A stretch of 64,000 nucleotides of DNA, from positions 403,609-467,608 of the forward strand of contig NZ_AXAE01000008.1 of the NCBI RefSeq assembly GCF_000472705.1, read 5' to 3'. Shown in pieces: positions 1-9,619 of the stretch (the first letter of the stretch is position 1; each line of letters begins with the position of its first letter). The DNA is from Mesorhizobium erdmanii USDA 3471 (GTDB taxonomy: Bacteria; Pseudomonadota; Alphaproteobacteria; Rhizobiales; Rhizobiaceae). The translations under genes and the position numbers were made by a program. The notes below the pieces were generated by a model. The model did not search any database. It saw nothing but the letters and a program-made list of their open reading frames with translations, and was not told the origin of the DNA.

Positions 1-1
1 C

Positions 2-247
2 GACGGCTACCTTCTCAAGAAGGTGGACAAGGTTCGTGAAGGTGGTCGCAATGAGGTGATCAAGATGTGGAGCCGCCGCTCCACCATCCTGCCGCAGTTC
101 GTCGGCTTCACCTTCGGTGTCTACAACGGCCAGAAGCATGTTCCCGTTTCGGTGAACGAGGACATGGTCGGTCATAAGTTCGGTGAATTCGCTCCGACGC
201 GGACTTATTACGGTCACGGCGCGGATAAGAAGGCGAAGAGGAAATAA
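2..247 (+). CDS. rpsS: 30S ribosomal protein S19 (5' truncated)
   Basis: The reading frame is open from the window edge, so the first residues lie outside; 81 residues are visible. S19 binds the head of the small subunit next to S13 and 16S rRNA. The family signature is clear in the [15 protein letters not shown] and [19 protein letters not shown] segments, and the lysine-rich C-terminus is typical. It is followed two bases later by rplV, as in the S10 operon of nearly all bacteria, so it is certainly a member of that operon. Confidence 0.97.
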   Translation, partial: DGYLLKKVDKVREGGRNEVIKMWSRRSTILPQFVGFTFGVYNGQKHVPVSVNEDMVGHKFGEFAPTRTYYGHGADKKAKRK

Positions 248-249
248 TC

Positions 250-639
250 ATGGGCAAGGCCAAAGCTCCGCGCAGGCTTGCTGACAACGAAGCGCGCGCC
301 GTGTTGCGCACGATCCGTATCAGCCCGCAGAAGCTGAACCTCGTTGCCGCGCTTATCCGCGGCAAGAAGGTCGCGACAGCGCTTTCCGACCTCGAATTCT
401 CGGCCAAGCGGATTTCCGGCACGGTCAAGAAGACGCTGGAATCGGCGATCGCCAACGCGGAAAACAACCACGACCTCGATGTCGATGCGCTGGTGGTGGC
501 GGAAGCCTATGTCGGCAAGTCGATTGTCATGAAGCGGTTCCACGCTCGTGGTCGTGGTCGCGCCAGCCGTATCGAGAAGCCGTTCTCGCACCTCACGATC
601 GTCGTTCGTGAAGTCGAAGAAAAAGGGGAGGCCGCATAA
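250..639 (+). CDS. rplV: 50S ribosomal protein L22
   Basis: This 129-residue protein lines the nascent peptide exit tunnel of the large subunit. The N-terminal [20 protein letters not shown] stretch and the C-terminal beta-hairpin rich in Arg ([19 protein letters not shown]) are diagnostic. The length is slightly above the usual 110 because of an N-terminal extension common in rhizobia. Its stop overlaps the first base of the rpsC start (TAATG), implying translational coupling in the S10 operon. Confidence 0.98.
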   Translation: MGKAKAPRRLADNEARAVLRTIRISPQKLNLVAALIRGKKVATALSDLEFSAKRISGTVKKTLESAIANAENNHDLDVDALVVAEAYVGKSIVMKRFHARGRGRASRIEKPFSHLTIVVREVEEKGEAA

Positions 640-1364
640 TGGGCCAGAAAGTCAATCCGATCGGTCTTCGCCTCGGCATCAACCGCACCTGGGATTCGCG
701 CTGGTTCGCGAACACCGGCGAGTACGGCAAGCTGCTGCATGAGGACATCAAGATCCGCAAGTATCTTGAGAAGGAACTCAAGCAGGCCGCGATCTCCAAG
801 GTCGTGATCGAGCGTCCGCACAAGAAGTGCCGCGTCACCATCCATGCGGCGCGCCCGGGCCTGATCATCGGCAAGAAGGGCGCCGACATCGAGAAGCTTC
901 GCAAGAAGCTGATGGAGATGACGAAGTCCGAGACGCACCTCAACATCGTCGAAGTGCGCAAGCCGGAAATCGACGCGACCCTGGTCGCCCAGTCGATCGC
1001 CCAGCAGCTCGAGCGCCGTATCGCGTTCCGCCGCGCCATGAAGCGCGCCGTGCAGTCGGCGATGCGCCTCGGTGCCGAAGGCATCCGCATCAACTGCTCG
1101 GGCCGTCTCGGCGGCGCCGAAATCGCGCGCATGGAGTGGTACCGCGAAGGCCGCGTGCCGCTGCACACGCTGCGCGCCGATGTCGACTACGGCACCGCCG
1201 AGGCGAATACGGCGTACGGCATCTGCGGCGTGAAGGTCTGGGTATTCAAGGGCGAGATCCTCGAGCACGATCCGATGGCTTCGGAACGTCGCGCCACCGA
1301 GGGTGACGCCGCGCATGGCGGTGGTGGTGATCGCGAACGCGGTCGTCGTCGCGAAAACGCCTGA
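639..1364 (+). CDS. rpsC: 30S ribosomal protein S3
   Basis: S3 sits at the mRNA entry channel of the small subunit. The 241-residue product begins [20 protein letters not shown], carries the KH-domain GxxG loop ([16 protein letters not shown]) and the C-terminal half with [19 protein letters not shown] Gly/Arg/Asp-rich tail of about 25 residues after the conserved fold is typical of alphaproteobacteria. The start overlaps the rplV stop by one base and an AAGGGGAGG ribosome binding site lies just upstream. Confidence 0.98.
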   Translation: MGQKVNPIGLRLGINRTWDSRWFANTGEYGKLLHEDIKIRKYLEKELKQAAISKVVIERPHKKCRVTIHAARPGLIIGKKGADIEKLRKKLMEMTKSETHLNIVEVRKPEIDATLVAQSIAQQLERRIAFRRAMKRAVQSAMRLGAEGIRINCSGRLGGAEIARMEWYREGRVPLHTLRADVDYGTAEANTAYGICGVKVWVFKGEILEHDPMASERRATEGDAAHGGGGDRERGRRRENA

Positions 1365-1391
1365 GACATTTAGGAATTTGGAGTTAGAACG

Positions 1392-1805
1392 ATGCTGCAG
1401 CCAAAGCGCACAAAGTTCCGCAAGCAGTTCAAGGGCCGTATCCATGGTACCGCAAAGGGCGGCACCAACCTGGATTTCGGTGGTTTCGGGCTGAAGGCGC
1501 TTGAGCCGAACCGCGTCACCGCGCGTGAGATCGAGGCGGCCCGCCGCGCGATCACTCGCGAAATGAAGCGCGCTGGCCGTGTCTGGATCCGTATTTTCCC
1601 GGATCTGCCGGTCACGTCGAAGCCGACCGAAGTCCGCATGGGCAAGGGCAAGGGTGCCGTCGACTACTGGGCGGCGCGCGTCAAGCCGGGCCGCATCATG
1701 TTCGAGATCGACGGCGTCAGTGAAGAAACCGCCCGTGAGGCGCTGCGTCTCGGCGCGGCCAAGCTCTCGGTCAGGACGCGCTTCGTACAGCGCATCGCAG
1801 AATAA
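1392..1805 (+). CDS. rplP: 50S ribosomal protein L16
   Basis: The 137-residue product matches L16, which helps organise the A-site region near the peptidyl transferase centre. [19 protein letters not shown] at the N-terminus and [18 protein letters not shown] in the middle are family hallmarks; the latter includes the loop whose arginine is hydroxylated in some bacteria. It lies 27 bases after rpsC and is followed by rpmC in the standard order. Confidence 0.98.
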   Translation: MLQPKRTKFRKQFKGRIHGTAKGGTNLDFGGFGLKALEPNRVTAREIEAARRAITREMKRAGRVWIRIFPDLPVTSKPTEVRMGKGKGAVDYWAARVKPGRIMFEIDGVSEETAREALRLGAAKLSVRTRFVQRIAE

Positions 1806-1818
1806 GGACGGGCTGATC

Positions 1819-2019
1819 ATGAAAGCCGAAGACATCCGGACCAAGACCCAGGACCAGCTGACCGACGACCTGGCCAGCCTGAAGAAGGAGCAGTTCAACC
1901 TGCGCTTCCAGAAGGCCACCGGCCAGCTCGAGAAGACCGCGCGCGTGAGGCAGGTTCGTAAGGACATTGCGCGTATCAAGACCATCGCTGCGGAAAAGTC
2001 CGCGGCCAAGAAGGCTTAA
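1819..2019 (+). CDS. rpmC: 50S ribosomal protein L29
   Basis: The protein is 66 residues with the two-helix L29 fold: [20 protein letters not shown] at the start and [17 protein letters not shown] in the second helix. The frame is open further upstream inside rplP, but the ATG chosen here follows a short spacer after the rplP stop and gives the family length. L29 sits beside the tunnel exit and contributes to the docking site for trigger factor and SRP. Confidence 0.97.
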   Translation: MKAEDIRTKTQDQLTDDLASLKKEQFNLRFQKATGQLEKTARVRQVRKDIARIKTIAAEKSAAKKA

Positions 2020-2030
2020 GGACGAAAACC

Positions 2031-2270
2031 ATGCCAAAGCGCATTCTGCAGGGCACCGTCGTCAGCGACAAGAACGAGAAGACGGTTGTCGTCAAGGTCG
2101 AACGGCGCTTCACGCATCCCGTGATGAAGAAGACCGTGCGCATGACCAAGAAGTACAAGGCGCACGACGAGAACAACGCCCACAAGGTTGGCGATCAGGT
2201 GTTCATCCAGGAATCGAAGCCGATTTCCAAGGACAAGCGCTGGATCGTGGTCTCTTCGGACCAGGCGTAA
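2031..2270 (+). CDS. rpsQ: 30S ribosomal protein S17
   Basis: S17 is an OB-fold protein that binds early to the 5' domain of 16S rRNA. The 79-residue product begins [20 protein letters not shown] and contains the [20 protein letters not shown] segment conserved in the family. A GGACG element precedes the ATG. It is the last gene of the classic S10 operon; the 72-base gap that follows separates it from the spc genes. Confidence 0.98.
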   Translation: MPKRILQGTVVSDKNEKTVVVKVERRFTHPVMKKTVRMTKKYKAHDENNAHKVGDQVFIQESKPISKDKRWIVVSSDQA

Positions 2271-2342
2271 ACAAACGAATTTTGGACAGACCGGGGAGGG
2301 GTGAAGAACCCGTCCCGTTAGAAAAGAAGAAGGCGGCCAGTC

Positions 2343-2711
2343 ATGATTCAGATGCAAACAAACCTCGACGTGGCGGATAATTCCGGCGCGCGTCGTGTCA
2401 TGTGCATCAAGGTGCTGGGCGGCTCGAAGCGGAAATACGCTTCCGTGGGCGACATCATCGTGGTGTCCATCAAGGAAGCCATTCCGCGCGGCCGCGTTAA
2501 GAAGGGCGATGTGATGAAGGCGGTCGTGGTTCGCACGGCCAAGGACATCCGCCGCCCGGACGGCAGCGTGATCCGTTTCGACAAGAACGCGGCCGTTCTC
2601 GTCGACAACAAGAAAGAGCCGATCGGCACGCGTATCTTCGGACCGGTTCCGCGCGAACTCCGCGCCAAGAACCACATGAAGATCATCTCGCTCGCGCCTG
2701 AAGTGCTGTAA
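2343..2711 (+). CDS. rplN: 50S ribosomal protein L14
   Basis: This 122-residue protein starts [20 protein letters not shown], the textbook L14 N-terminus, and has the [20 protein letters not shown] core. L14 forms a bridge to the 30S subunit and lies next to L19. It is the first gene of the spc-type group. The preceding 72 bases contain no obvious terminator, so it may be cotranscribed with the S10 genes. Confidence 0.98.
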   Translation: MIQMQTNLDVADNSGARRVMCIKVLGGSKRKYASVGDIIVVSIKEAIPRGRVKKGDVMKAVVVRTAKDIRRPDGSVIRFDKNAAVLVDNKKEPIGTRIFGPVPRELRAKNHMKIISLAPEVL

Positions 2712-2723
2712 GGAGCCGGACCA

Positions 2724-3038
2724 ATGCAAAAGATTAGAAAAGGCGACAAGGTCGTCGTGCTGGCCGGCAAGGACAAGGGCCGTTCGGGCGAAGTCCTCTC
2801 GGTTCAGCCGAAGGATGACACCGCGCTGGTGCGCGGCGTCAACATGATCCGTCGTCACCAGAAGCAGTCCCAGTCCCAAGAGGGCGGGATCATCACCAAG
2901 GAAGCGCCGATCCAGCTGTCGAACATCGCGCTGGCCGACCCCAAGGATGGCAAGCCGACCCGCGTCGGTTTCATCTTCCAGAAGGACGGCAAGAAGGTGC
3001 GCGTCGCCAAGCGCTCGGGAGAAGTCATCAATGGCTAA
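2724..3038 (+). CDS. rplX: 50S ribosomal protein L24
   Basis: L24 is one of the two assembly initiators of the large subunit. The 104-residue product has the KOW motif near the N-terminus ([20 protein letters not shown]) followed by the [12 protein letters not shown] stretch. The stop codon lies eight bases inside the following rplE gene, so translation of the two is probably coupled. Confidence 0.98.
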   Translation: MQKIRKGDKVVVLAGKDKGRSGEVLSVQPKDDTALVRGVNMIRRHQKQSQSQEGGIITKEAPIQLSNIALADPKDGKPTRVGFIFQKDGKKVRVAKRSGEVING

Positions 3039-3609
3039 GGCTCAAACCAAGCAGGCGACTGCCGCCAACACGCCGCGTCTGAAGCAGGTCTACAACGAGA
3101 CCATCCGCAAGGCGCTGCAGGAGCAGTTCGGCTACGACAACGACATGCAGGTTCCGCGCCTCGACAAGATCGTGCTGAACATGGGCGTTGGCGAAGCGAC
3201 CGCCGATTCCAAGAAGCCCTCGGTTGCCGCCGAGGACCTTGCGATGATCGCCGGCCAGAAGGCCGTCGTCACCCGCGCCCGCAATTCGATCGCAGGCTTC
3301 AAGGTCCGCGAGAACATGCCGATCGGCGCCAAGGTCACGCTGCGCAAGGAACGTATGTACGAGTTCCTCGACCGCCTCGTGAACATCGCGCTGCCGCGCG
3401 TCCGCGACTTTCGCGGACTGAACCCAAAGAGCTTCGATGGCCGTGGCAACTACGCCATGGGCATCAAGGAGCACATCGTGTTCCCGGAGATCAACTACGA
3501 CAAGGTTGATCAGATCTGGGGCATGGACGTCATCGTTTGTACGACTGCGAAGACGGACGACGAAGCCCGGGCATTGCTCAAGGCTTTCAACTTCCCCTTC
3601 CGCCAGTAA
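3031..3609 (+). CDS. rplE: 50S ribosomal protein L5
   Basis: L5 binds 5S rRNA in the central protuberance. The frame is open upstream within rplX, but the ATG giving [20 protein letters not shown] yields 192 residues, the usual rhizobial length, and follows a GGGAGAAG ribosome binding site. Conserved motifs include [29 protein letters not shown] and [18 protein letters not shown]. It overlaps the end of rplX by eight bases. Confidence 0.97.
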   Translation: MAKAQTKQATAANTPRLKQVYNETIRKALQEQFGYDNDMQVPRLDKIVLNMGVGEATADSKKPSVAAEDLAMIAGQKAVVTRARNSIAGFKVRENMPIGAKVTLRKERMYEFLDRLVNIALPRVRDFRGLNPKSFDGRGNYAMGIKEHIVFPEINYDKVDQIWGMDVIVCTTAKTDDEARALLKAFNFPFRQ

Positions 3610-3636
3610 CGGCAGCGAGAAAAGGAAAAATCTGAA

Positions 3637-3942
3637 ATGGCAAAGACCAGCTCAGTCGAGAAGAACAACAGGCGCCGCAAGCTTGCCGACCAGTACGGTC
3701 CCAAGCGCGCTGCCCTGAAGGCGATCATCATGGACCAGTCCAAGCCGATGGAGGAGCGCTTCCGCGCTCAGCTCAAGCTTGCTGCCCTGCCGCGCAACTC
3801 GGCCAAGATCCGCATCCGCAACCGCTGCGAAGTCACCGGCCGTCCGCGTGCCTACTATCGCAAGCTCAAAGTATCGCGCATCGCGCTTCGTGATCTCGGC
3901 AACAACGGCCAGATCCCGGGCCTGGTCAAGTCGAGCTGGTAA
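3637..3942 (+). CDS. rpsN: 30S ribosomal protein S14
   Basis: The 101-residue product is the long, zinc-free form of S14: the C-terminal [20 protein letters not shown] keeps one cysteine but lacks the CxxC pairs of the short zinc-binding paralogue. [19 protein letters not shown] is the usual N-terminus. It sits between rplE and rpsH in the spc operon and helps assemble the head of the 30S subunit. Confidence 0.98.
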   Translation: MAKTSSVEKNNRRRKLADQYGPKRAALKAIIMDQSKPMEERFRAQLKLAALPRNSAKIRIRNRCEVTGRPRAYYRKLKVSRIALRDLGNNGQIPGLVKSSW

Positions 3943-3954
3943 GGAGGACATAAC

Positions 3955-4353
3955 ATGTCATTGAGCGATCCTCTCGGCGATATGCTGACCCGCATCCGCA
4001 ACGCCTATGGCCGCAAGAAGTCGAGTGTCTCGACGCCGGCCTCGCGTCTGCGCACCCGCGTCCTCGACGTGCTGAAGGCTGAAGGCTATATCCGCGACTA
4101 CAGCCAGACCGACTTCGACAACGGCAAGTCCGAAATCGAGATCGAGCTGAAGTATTTCGACGGGGCTCCGGTCGTGCGCGAAATCGCCCGCGTCTCGAAG
4201 CCTGGCCGCCGCGTTTACGTCTCGGCCAAGTCGATCCCGCACGTCGCCAACGGCCTCGGCATCGCCATCCTTTCGACGCCGAAGGGCGTGATGGCAGATC
4301 ACGAAGCTCGCGAACAGAACGTCGGCGGCGAGATCCTCTGCCAGATCTTCTGA
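3955..4353 (+). CDS. rpsH: 30S ribosomal protein S8
   Basis: S8 binds 16S rRNA helix 21 and, in E. coli, represses spc operon translation. The 132-residue product begins [20 protein letters not shown] and ends [10 protein letters not shown], with the [14 protein letters not shown] motif near the C-terminus. A strong AAGGAGGA ribosome binding site precedes the ATG. The gap to rplF is unusually long and contains a palindromic hairpin. Confidence 0.98.
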   Translation: MSLSDPLGDMLTRIRNAYGRKKSSVSTPASRLRTRVLDVLKAEGYIRDYSQTDFDNGKSEIEIELKYFDGAPVVREIARVSKPGRRVYVSAKSIPHVANGLGIAILSTPKGVMADHEAREQNVGGEILCQIF

Positions 4354-4382
4354 TCTGGCAGCTGACCGCAAAGTGGAATCCG

Positions 4383-4404
4383 GTCTTCGGATCGTTCCGA
4401 AGAC
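4383..4404. repeat. palindromic hairpin between rpsH and rplF
   Basis: A perfect nine-base stem, GTCTTCGGA and TCCGAAGAC, closes on a TCGT loop. The context just before it (AAAGTGGAATCCG) resembles the core of the palindromic repeat seen at three other places in this window. There is no T-tract, so it is not a good intrinsic terminator; it may be a mobile palindromic unit or an mRNA processing or stability element in the ribosomal transcript. Confidence 0.6.
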
Positions 4405-4441
4405 AGAGACCTGAAACAAGAGAAGTGACGAGGACAACAAA

Positions 4442-4975
4442 ATGTCTCGTATTGGAAAGAAACCCGTTTCGCTGCCGCAGGGCGTGACCGCGACCGTCAA
4501 CGGCCAGACCGTGACGGCGAAGGGCCCCAAGGGCGAGCTGAAGTTCGTGGTGAACGACGAAGTCCTGGTCAAGATGGAAGGCAGCGAGATCGCTGTCCAG
4601 CCTCGCGACCAGACCAAGACCGCCCGCTCGAAGTGGGGCATGTCGCGCACGCAGATCGTCAACATCCTGCACGGCGTCAAGGACGGTTTCGAGAAGAAGC
4701 TCGAAATCACCGGCGTCGGCTATCGCGCCGCCTTGCAGGGCAAGAACCTGCAGCTGGCACTTGGCTTCAGCCATGACGTCGTCTACGAGACGCCGGCCGG
4801 CATCACCATCACCGTGCCTAAGCCGACCGAGATCACCGTTGCCGGCATCGACAAGCAGCAGGTCGGCCAGGTGGCTGCGGAGATCCGCGAATACCGTGGC
4901 CCCGAGCCCTACAAGGGCAAGGGCGTCCGCTACGCTGGCGAGAAGATCGTCCGCAAGGAAGGCAAGAAGAAGTAA
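4442..4975 (+). CDS. rplF: 50S ribosomal protein L6
   Basis: L6 lies near the sarcin-ricin loop where elongation factors bind. The 177-residue product begins [20 protein letters not shown] and ends with the conserved [21 protein letters not shown] region, written here only in part as a motif. The two homologous alpha/beta halves of L6 are recognisable. It follows an 88-base gap holding a hairpin, and a further 141-base gap with a related palindrome precedes rplR. Confidence 0.98.
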   Translation: MSRIGKKPVSLPQGVTATVNGQTVTAKGPKGELKFVVNDEVLVKMEGSEIAVQPRDQTKTARSKWGMSRTQIVNILHGVKDGFEKKLEITGVGYRAALQGKNLQLALGFSHDVVYETPAGITITVPKPTEITVAGIDKQQVGQVAAEIREYRGPEPYKGKGVRYAGEKIVRKEGKKK

Positions 4976-4982
4976 TAGGCCT

Positions 4983-5017
4983 GGCCCCGGGAAGTCGCGG
5001 ACTTTTCGGAAGGGGCC
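4983..5017. repeat. nested palindrome between rplF and rplR
   Basis: Outer arms GGCCCC and GGGGCC enclose an inner AAGTC-gcg-GACTT hairpin and the sequence ACTTTTCGGAA. The inner part is the same design as the repeat between rplR and rpsE (AAAAGTtgcagACTTTT), but the outer stem is different. It is best read as a degenerate or variant member of that repeat family inserted in the ribosomal operon. Confidence 0.55.
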
Positions 5018-5116
5018 AAGCCAACGAACTGTAACGCCGCGGGGAGCGGTCGCGGGAGGCGCTTTTCGCCTGCCGCATATGGCGGCCCCCGTTTTGTGAA
5101 GGCAAGGAAGACCATC

Positions 5117-5476
5117 ATGGGTATCAAGGAAGCCATTCAGCGTCGTGCGCAGCGCGTCCGCCGCCAGATCAAGAAGGTCGCCGGCGACCGCCCGCGTCTG
5201 TCGGTTCATCGCACGTCTAAGAACATCTACGTGCAGGTCATCGACGACGCCAAGGGCCACACCATCGCCGCCGCCTCGACGCTGGAGAAGGACCTCAAGG
5301 GTTCGCTCAAGACCGGGGCCGACACAGCCGCCGCCGCCGCGATCGGCAAGCTGATCGCCGAGCGTGCCGCCAAGGCCGGCGTCAAGGAAGTCGTCTTCGA
5401 CCGTGGCCCGTACATCTATCACGGCCGTGTCAAGGCGCTGGCTGAAGCTGCCCGCGAAGGCGGCCTCAGCTTCTGA
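5117..5476 (+). CDS. rplR: 50S ribosomal protein L18
   Basis: L18 binds 5S rRNA together with L5. The preferred ATG gives 119 residues starting [20 protein letters not shown], the normal length, behind a GGCAAGGAAG ribosome binding site; an in-frame GTG seven codons upstream is less likely. Conserved features are [18 protein letters not shown] and the C-terminal [20 protein letters not shown]. It is flanked on both sides by palindromic repeats. Confidence 0.97.
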   Translation: MGIKEAIQRRAQRVRRQIKKVAGDRPRLSVHRTSKNIYVQVIDDAKGHTIAAASTLEKDLKGSLKTGADTAAAAAIGKLIAERAAKAGVKEVVFDRGPYIYHGRVKALAEAAREGGLSF

Positions 5477-5477
5477 C

Positions 5478-5520
5478 GCATGATCCCGAAAAGTTGCAGA
5501 CTTTTCGGATAAGATCATGC
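5478..5520. repeat. palindromic intergenic repeat between rplR and rpsE
   Basis: Outer arms GCATGATC and GATCATGC bracket an inner CCGAAAAGT...ACTTTTCGG stem, giving a two-tier palindrome of about 43 bases. The same outer arms and CCCGAAAAGT core recur at 14110 and 50946. It is not followed by a T-run. I infer a rhizobial short palindromic repeat family; in this location it would be transcribed within the spc operon. Confidence 0.75.
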
Positions 5521-5605
5521 AAAGGAGAGAAATTCACCGTCGGCGACCCAAAGCGACGCCGGCAATCAGCAACCCGTGCTTCCGGAAAAGAACAAGGAAC
5601 AGGAT

Positions 5606-6175
5606 ATGGCACAGGAACGTAGGGAAGGCGGCCGCGGCCGCGAGCGTGAGCGCGAAGAGCGCGACGACGGGATGGTGGACAAGCTGGTCCACATCAATCG
5701 CGTCGCCAAGGTCGTCAAGGGTGGCCGCCGCTTCGGCTTCGCCGCACTCGTCGTTGTCGGCGACCAGAAAGGCCGCGTCGGCTTCGGTCACGGCAAGGCA
5801 CGCGAAGTGCCGGAGGCCATCCGCAAGGCAACCGAATCGGCAAAGCGCGACATGATCTTCGTGCCGCTGCGCTCAGGCCGTACGCTGCACCATGACGTCG
5901 AAGGACGCTGGGGCGCCGGACGTGTTCTGCTGCGCGCCGCCAAGCAGGGTACCGGCATCATCGCTGGCGGCCCGATGCGCGCCGTCTTCGAGACGCTCGG
6001 CATGCATGACGTGGTCGCCAAGTCGATGGGGTCGTCGAACCCCTACAACATGGTTCGCGCCACCTTCGACGCGCTGAAGAGCCAGATGCATCCCAAGGAT
6101 GTGGCTGCTGCGCGCGGCATCAAGTATTCGACCCTTCAGGCCCGCCGCGGCACCGCCGTTGCGGCTGAAGAATAG
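5606..6175 (+). CDS. rpsE: 30S ribosomal protein S5
   Basis: S5 is involved in translational fidelity and mRNA helicase activity at the entry site. The ATG chosen yields 189 residues starting [15 protein letters not shown], preceded by an AAGGAACAGG ribosome binding site; the frame is open further upstream. The S5 double-stranded RNA-binding region ([19 protein letters not shown]) and the C-terminal [19 protein letters not shown] are conserved. The charged N-terminal extension is common in alphaproteobacteria. Confidence 0.97.
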   Translation: MAQERREGGRGREREREERDDGMVDKLVHINRVAKVVKGGRRFGFAALVVVGDQKGRVGFGHGKAREVPEAIRKATESAKRDMIFVPLRSGRTLHHDVEGRWGAGRVLLRAAKQGTGIIAGGPMRAVFETLGMHDVVAKSMGSSNPYNMVRATFDALKSQMHPKDVAAARGIKYSTLQARRGTAVAAEE

Positions 6176-6199
6176 TCGATCTGACCAGGGATTTTGACC

Positions 6200-6397
6200 A
6201 TGGCCAAGAAAGCAACCAAGACCATCACCGTTGAGCAGATCGGTTCGCCGATCCGCCGTCCGAAGGAACAGCGCGCGACGCTGGTCGGCCTCGGCCTCAA
6301 CAAGATGCACAAGCAGCGCACGCTGGAAGATACGCCTTCCGTGCGCGGCATGATCGCCGCCGTTCAGCATCTCGTCCGCGTCGTGGACGAGGGCTGA
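6200..6397 (+). CDS. rpmD: 50S ribosomal protein L30
   Basis: The 65-residue product starts [20 protein letters not shown] and contains [20 protein letters not shown], which identifies L30. An in-frame TTG two codons earlier is possible but the ATG has family support. It sits between rpsE and rplO, the invariant order of the spc operon. Confidence 0.97.
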   Translation: MAKKATKTITVEQIGSPIRRPKEQRATLVGLGLNKMHKQRTLEDTPSVRGMIAAVQHLVRVVDEG

Positions 6398-6419
6398 GCC
6401 AAAGCGCAGGAGAACTCAG

Positions 6420-6893
6420 ATGAAACTCAATGATCTGCGTGACAAGGACGGCGCGACGCATTCCAAGAAGCGTCTCGGCCGCGGCATCGGTTCCGGCTCG
6501 GGCAAGACCGCCGGTCGCGGCGTCAAGGGCCAGAAGGCACGCTCCGGCGTCGCCATCAACGGCTTCGAGGGTGGCCAGATGCCGCTCTACAGGCGCCTGC
6601 CGAAGCGTGGCTTCAATAACCTCTTCGCCAAGAGCTTCGTTGTCGTCTCGCTGGCCCGCATCCAGGAAGCCGTCGATGCCAAGAAGCTCGACGCCAAGGC
6701 AACCGTGACGGCCGAGGCGCTTGTCGCCGCCGGTGTTATCCGCCGCGTCAAGGACGGCGTGCGCGTGCTGTCCGATGGCGAACTCAAGGCGAAGCTCGCC
6801 TTCGACGTGGCCGGTGCTTCCAAGGCTGCGATCGAGAAGATCGAAAAGGCCGGCGGCTCGGTCAAATTGCCTGAAAAGGCAGCTGCCGAGTAA
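6420..6893 (+). CDS. rplO: 50S ribosomal protein L15
   Basis: L15 is a late-assembling large-subunit protein. The 157-residue product has the Gly-rich N-terminus [20 protein letters not shown] and the [18 protein letters not shown] motif. An AGGAG ribosome binding site precedes the ATG. It is the last ribosomal gene before secY; a strong hairpin lies in the 193-base gap that follows. Confidence 0.98.
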   Translation: MKLNDLRDKDGATHSKKRLGRGIGSGSGKTAGRGVKGQKARSGVAINGFEGGQMPLYRRLPKRGFNNLFAKSFVVVSLARIQEAVDAKKLDAKATVTAEALVAAGVIRRVKDGVRVLSDGELKAKLAFDVAGASKAAIEKIEKAGGSVKLPEKAAAE

Positions 6894-6965
6894 CGGCAAT
6901 TTGAAGCGTGATCGGCGGAAACGGGATCCCGTTCTGCTCACGATTGCGCTTTGATCTGCTCAATT

Positions 6966-6991
6966 AAGCGGCCGCGTCAACGCGGCCGCTT
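6966..6991. other. GC-rich hairpin between rplO and secY
   Basis: An eleven-base perfect stem (AAGCGGCCGCG and CGCGGCCGCTT) closes on a TCAA loop. It is followed by GCATGTTT rather than a clean T-tract, so it is a weak intrinsic terminator at best. It could act as an attenuator or processing site that lowers secY-adk expression relative to the upstream ribosomal genes. Confidence 0.6.
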
Positions 6992-7086
6992 GCATGTTTA
7001 GAGCCCGGAGCTTATCTCGTGAGCTTCGGTGAAACGCACCGCCTGACCTCACGGGCCATCAAGCGTTACCAAGCGGAGAATCAGGC

Positions 7087-8427
7087 ATGGCTTCGGCTGC
7101 TGAACAACTAGCCTCGAATCTGAATTTCTCGGCCTTCGCCAAGGCGGAGGATCTCAAGAAACGCATCTGGTTCACCATTGGCGCGTTGCTTGTGTACCGC
7201 CTCGGCACCTACATCCCGCTTCCCGGCATCAACCCCGACGCCTTCGCCCAGGCCTTCTCCTCGCAGAGCAAGGGCGTGCTCGGCATGTTCAACATGTTCG
7301 CCGGCGGCGCCGTGCAGCGCATGGCTATCTTCGCACTCGGCATCATGCCGTACATCTCCGCCTCCATCATCATGCAGCTGATGACGTCGGTCATCCCGTC
7401 GCTGGAAGCGCTGAAGAAGGAAGGCGAGCAGGGCCGCAAGGTCATCAACCAGTACACGCGTTACGGCACCGTGCTGCTGGCACTGGTGCAGGCCTATGGC
7501 ATTTCCGTGGGTCTCGAGAACGGCAACGGCATCGTCAGCGATCCCGGCATGTTCTTCCGCATCTCCACCGTCGTCACGCTGGTCGGCGGCACCATGTTCC
7601 TGATGTGGCTTGGCGAGCAGATCACAGCGCGCGGCATTGGCAACGGCATTTCGCTGATCATCTTCTCCGGCATCGTCGCCGGCCTGCCGCATGCTATCTC
7701 GGGCACTCTGGAACTCGGCCGCACCGGCGCCCTGTCGACCGGCCTGATACTGGCGATCATCGTCCTGGCCATTGTCGTCATCGCGCTCATCGTGTTCTTC
7801 GAGCGCGCCCAGCGCCGCCTGCTGATCCAGTATCCGAAGCGCCAGGTCGGCAACCGCATGTTCCAGGGCGATACTTCGCACTTGCCGCTGAAGCTTAACA
7901 CGTCGGGCGTCATCCCGCCGATCTTCGCTTCCTCGCTGCTGCTGCTGCCGGCCACAGTCGCCGGCTTCTCGCAGGCGACCAACATGCCGGCCTGGGCGAG
8001 CACCATCCTGGCTTCGCTTGGCCACGGCCAGCCGCTCTACATGGCATTCTACGCGGCGATGATCGTGTTCTTCGCCTTCTTCTACACAGCGATTGTCTTC
8101 AATCCGAAGGACACCGCCGACCAGCTCAAGAAGCATTCGGGCTTCATCCCGGGCTATCGTCCGGGCGAGCGAACCGCCGATTACATCGATTACGTTCTCA
8201 CCCGCATCACCGTCGTCGGCGCCATCTACCTGGTGCTGGTGTGCCTGCTGCCGGAGTTCCTGATCTCGGCGACTGGCGTACCATTCTACCTTGGTGGCAC
8301 ATCGCTTCTGATCGTGGTCAGTGTCACGCTCGATACGGTTGCGCAGATTCAGGGCCACCTGATCGCGCACCAGTATGAAGGCCTGATCAAGAAGTCGAAG
8401 CTGCGCGGGGGGAAGAAAGCCAGATGA
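7087..8427 (+). CDS. secY: preprotein translocase channel subunit SecY
   Basis: SecY forms the protein-conducting channel of the inner membrane with SecE and SecG. The 446-residue product has about ten hydrophobic segments, the plug-region and TM2 signatures ([32 protein letters not shown]) and the C-terminal cytoplasmic motif [17 protein letters not shown]. The ATG follows a CGGAGAA ribosome binding site. Its stop overlaps the adk start as ATGA, so the two genes are translationally coupled. Confidence 0.98.
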   Translation: MASAAEQLASNLNFSAFAKAEDLKKRIWFTIGALLVYRLGTYIPLPGINPDAFAQAFSSQSKGVLGMFNMFAGGAVQRMAIFALGIMPYISASIIMQLMTSVIPSLEALKKEGEQGRKVINQYTRYGTVLLALVQAYGISVGLENGNGIVSDPGMFFRISTVVTLVGGTMFLMWLGEQITARGIGNGISLIIFSGIVAGLPHAISGTLELGRTGALSTGLILAIIVLAIVVIALIVFFERAQRRLLIQYPKRQVGNRMFQGDTSHLPLKLNTSGVIPPIFASSLLLLPATVAGFSQATNMPAWASTILASLGHGQPLYMAFYAAMIVFFAFFYTAIVFNPKDTADQLKKHSGFIPGYRPGERTADYIDYVLTRITVVGAIYLVLVCLLPEFLISATGVPFYLGGTSLLIVVSVTLDTVAQIQGHLIAHQYEGLIKKSKLRGGKKAR

Positions 8428-9020
8428 GGTTGATATTGCTTGGGCCGCCAGGAGCGGGCAAGGGGACACAAGCACAAAGACTGGTAGACAAACACGGCAT
8501 ACCCCAGCTTTCGACGGGCGACATGCTGCGTGCCGCCGTCCAGGCCGGTACCGAGGTCGGCAAGCGTGCGAAGGCGGTGATGGATGCCGGGGAACTGGTT
8601 TCCGACGCCATCGTCAACGCCATCGTCGCCGAGCGCATCGACCAGGCCGACTGCGCCAAGGGCTTCATCCTCGACGGCTACCCGCGCACGCTGGTACAGG
8701 CCGACGCGGTTGATCGGATGCTTTCGCAGCGGGGCATAGGTCTCGATACGGTCATCGAGCTGGTTGTCGACGACAGGGCTCTCGTCGGCCGCATCGTCAA
8801 GCGCGCCGAGGACGCCAAGGCCGCCGGCCACCCGGTGCGCAAGGACGACAATCCGGCGGTGTTCGAAGAGCGCCTGCGGGAGTACTACAAGAAGACCGCT
8901 CCGCTGACCGGCTACTACTACGCCAAGGGCAAGCTCAAGACGGTCGACGGCATGGCCAGCATCGACGCGGTCACCGCCGAGATCGAAGCCGTGCTGGTTG
9001 CGACCGCCAAGGCGCGGTAA
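8424..9020 (+). CDS. adk: adenylate kinase
   Basis: Adenylate kinase interconverts ATP plus AMP with two ADP. The 198-residue product is the short form lacking the zinc-finger lid, as in many alphaproteobacteria. The P-loop GPPGAGKGT is at residues 7-15, the NMP-binding STGDMLR motif follows, and [15 protein letters not shown] marks the core. The secY-adk pair is the classical arrangement. The next gene, rpsM, begins 217 bases later with its own probable promoter. Confidence 0.98.
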   Translation: MRLILLGPPGAGKGTQAQRLVDKHGIPQLSTGDMLRAAVQAGTEVGKRAKAVMDAGELVSDAIVNAIVAERIDQADCAKGFILDGYPRTLVQADAVDRMLSQRGIGLDTVIELVVDDRALVGRIVKRAEDAKAAGHPVRKDDNPAVFEERLREYYKKTAPLTGYYYAKGKLKTVDGMASIDAVTAEIEAVLVATAKAR

Positions 9021-9038
9021 GGGAATTAACGATTAGGC

Positions 9039-9067
9039 TTGACGGGAGCGGCCCGCTGCGGTATGGC
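9039..9067 (+). promoter_or_regulatory. predicted sigma-70-type promoter for rpsM-rpsK-rpoA-rplQ
   Basis: A TTGACG -35 element is separated by 17 bases from TATGGC, which fits a vegetative alphaproteobacterial promoter. It lies just after adk and about 170 bases upstream of rpsM, in the largest gap of the ribosomal cluster. The assignment is by pattern only; the transcript start is not known. Confidence 0.4.
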
Positions 9068-9237
9068 GGCCCGTCTTCCTATCAGGCGCGAACTTTGCTT
9101 GTCCGCAAGGGCAAGGCAGTCGCTTTGAACTGGAAACTCCCGCAGGGGCCGGCCTCCACCGGACGCGGGGCAACTTTGACAGCGCCGGGCCTGCCTCGTT
9201 TTGAAGGTCGACCGGTCCAAATGGAGAAGAGAAGAAC

Positions 9238-9606
9238 ATGGCTCGTATAGCCGGCGTTAACATTCCGACCAACAAGCGCGTCGTCATCGCGCTCCAGTAC
9301 ATTCACGGCATTGGCAAGAAGTTCGCCCAGGAGATCGTCGACAAGGTCGGCATCCCGGCCGAGCGTCGCGTCAACCAGCTGACCGACGCGGAAGTGCTGC
9401 AGATCCGCGAGACCATCGACCGCGACTACCAGGTCGAGGGCGATCTGCGCCGCGAAGTGTCGATGAACATCAAGCGTCTCATGGACCTCGGTTGCTACCG
9501 CGGCCTGCGTCACCGTCGCTCGCTGCCGGTTCGCGGCCAGCGCACGCACACCAATGCACGCACCCGCAAGGGCCCGGCCAAGTCGATCGCCGGCAAGAAG
9601 AAGTAA
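9238..9606 (+). CDS. rpsM: 30S ribosomal protein S13
   Basis: The 122-residue product starts [20 protein letters not shown] and ends with the basic [20 protein letters not shown] tail that contacts tRNA in the P site. S13 also forms bridges to the large subunit. It opens the alpha-type operon that continues with rpsK, rpoA and rplQ. The gap to rpsK is long and carries an inverted repeat. Confidence 0.98.
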   Translation: MARIAGVNIPTNKRVVIALQYIHGIGKKFAQEIVDKVGIPAERRVNQLTDAEVLQIRETIDRDYQVEGDLRREVSMNIKRLMDLGCYRGLRHRRSLPVRGQRTHTNARTRKGPAKSIAGKKK

Positions 9607-9619
9607 TTTAGGACAGTAA

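Noticed and set aside
507..2009. 500-codon minus-strand frame through the ribosomal genes
   Set aside because: It is the mirror of densely coding GC-rich DNA on the other strand (rplV to rpmC) and has no family features.
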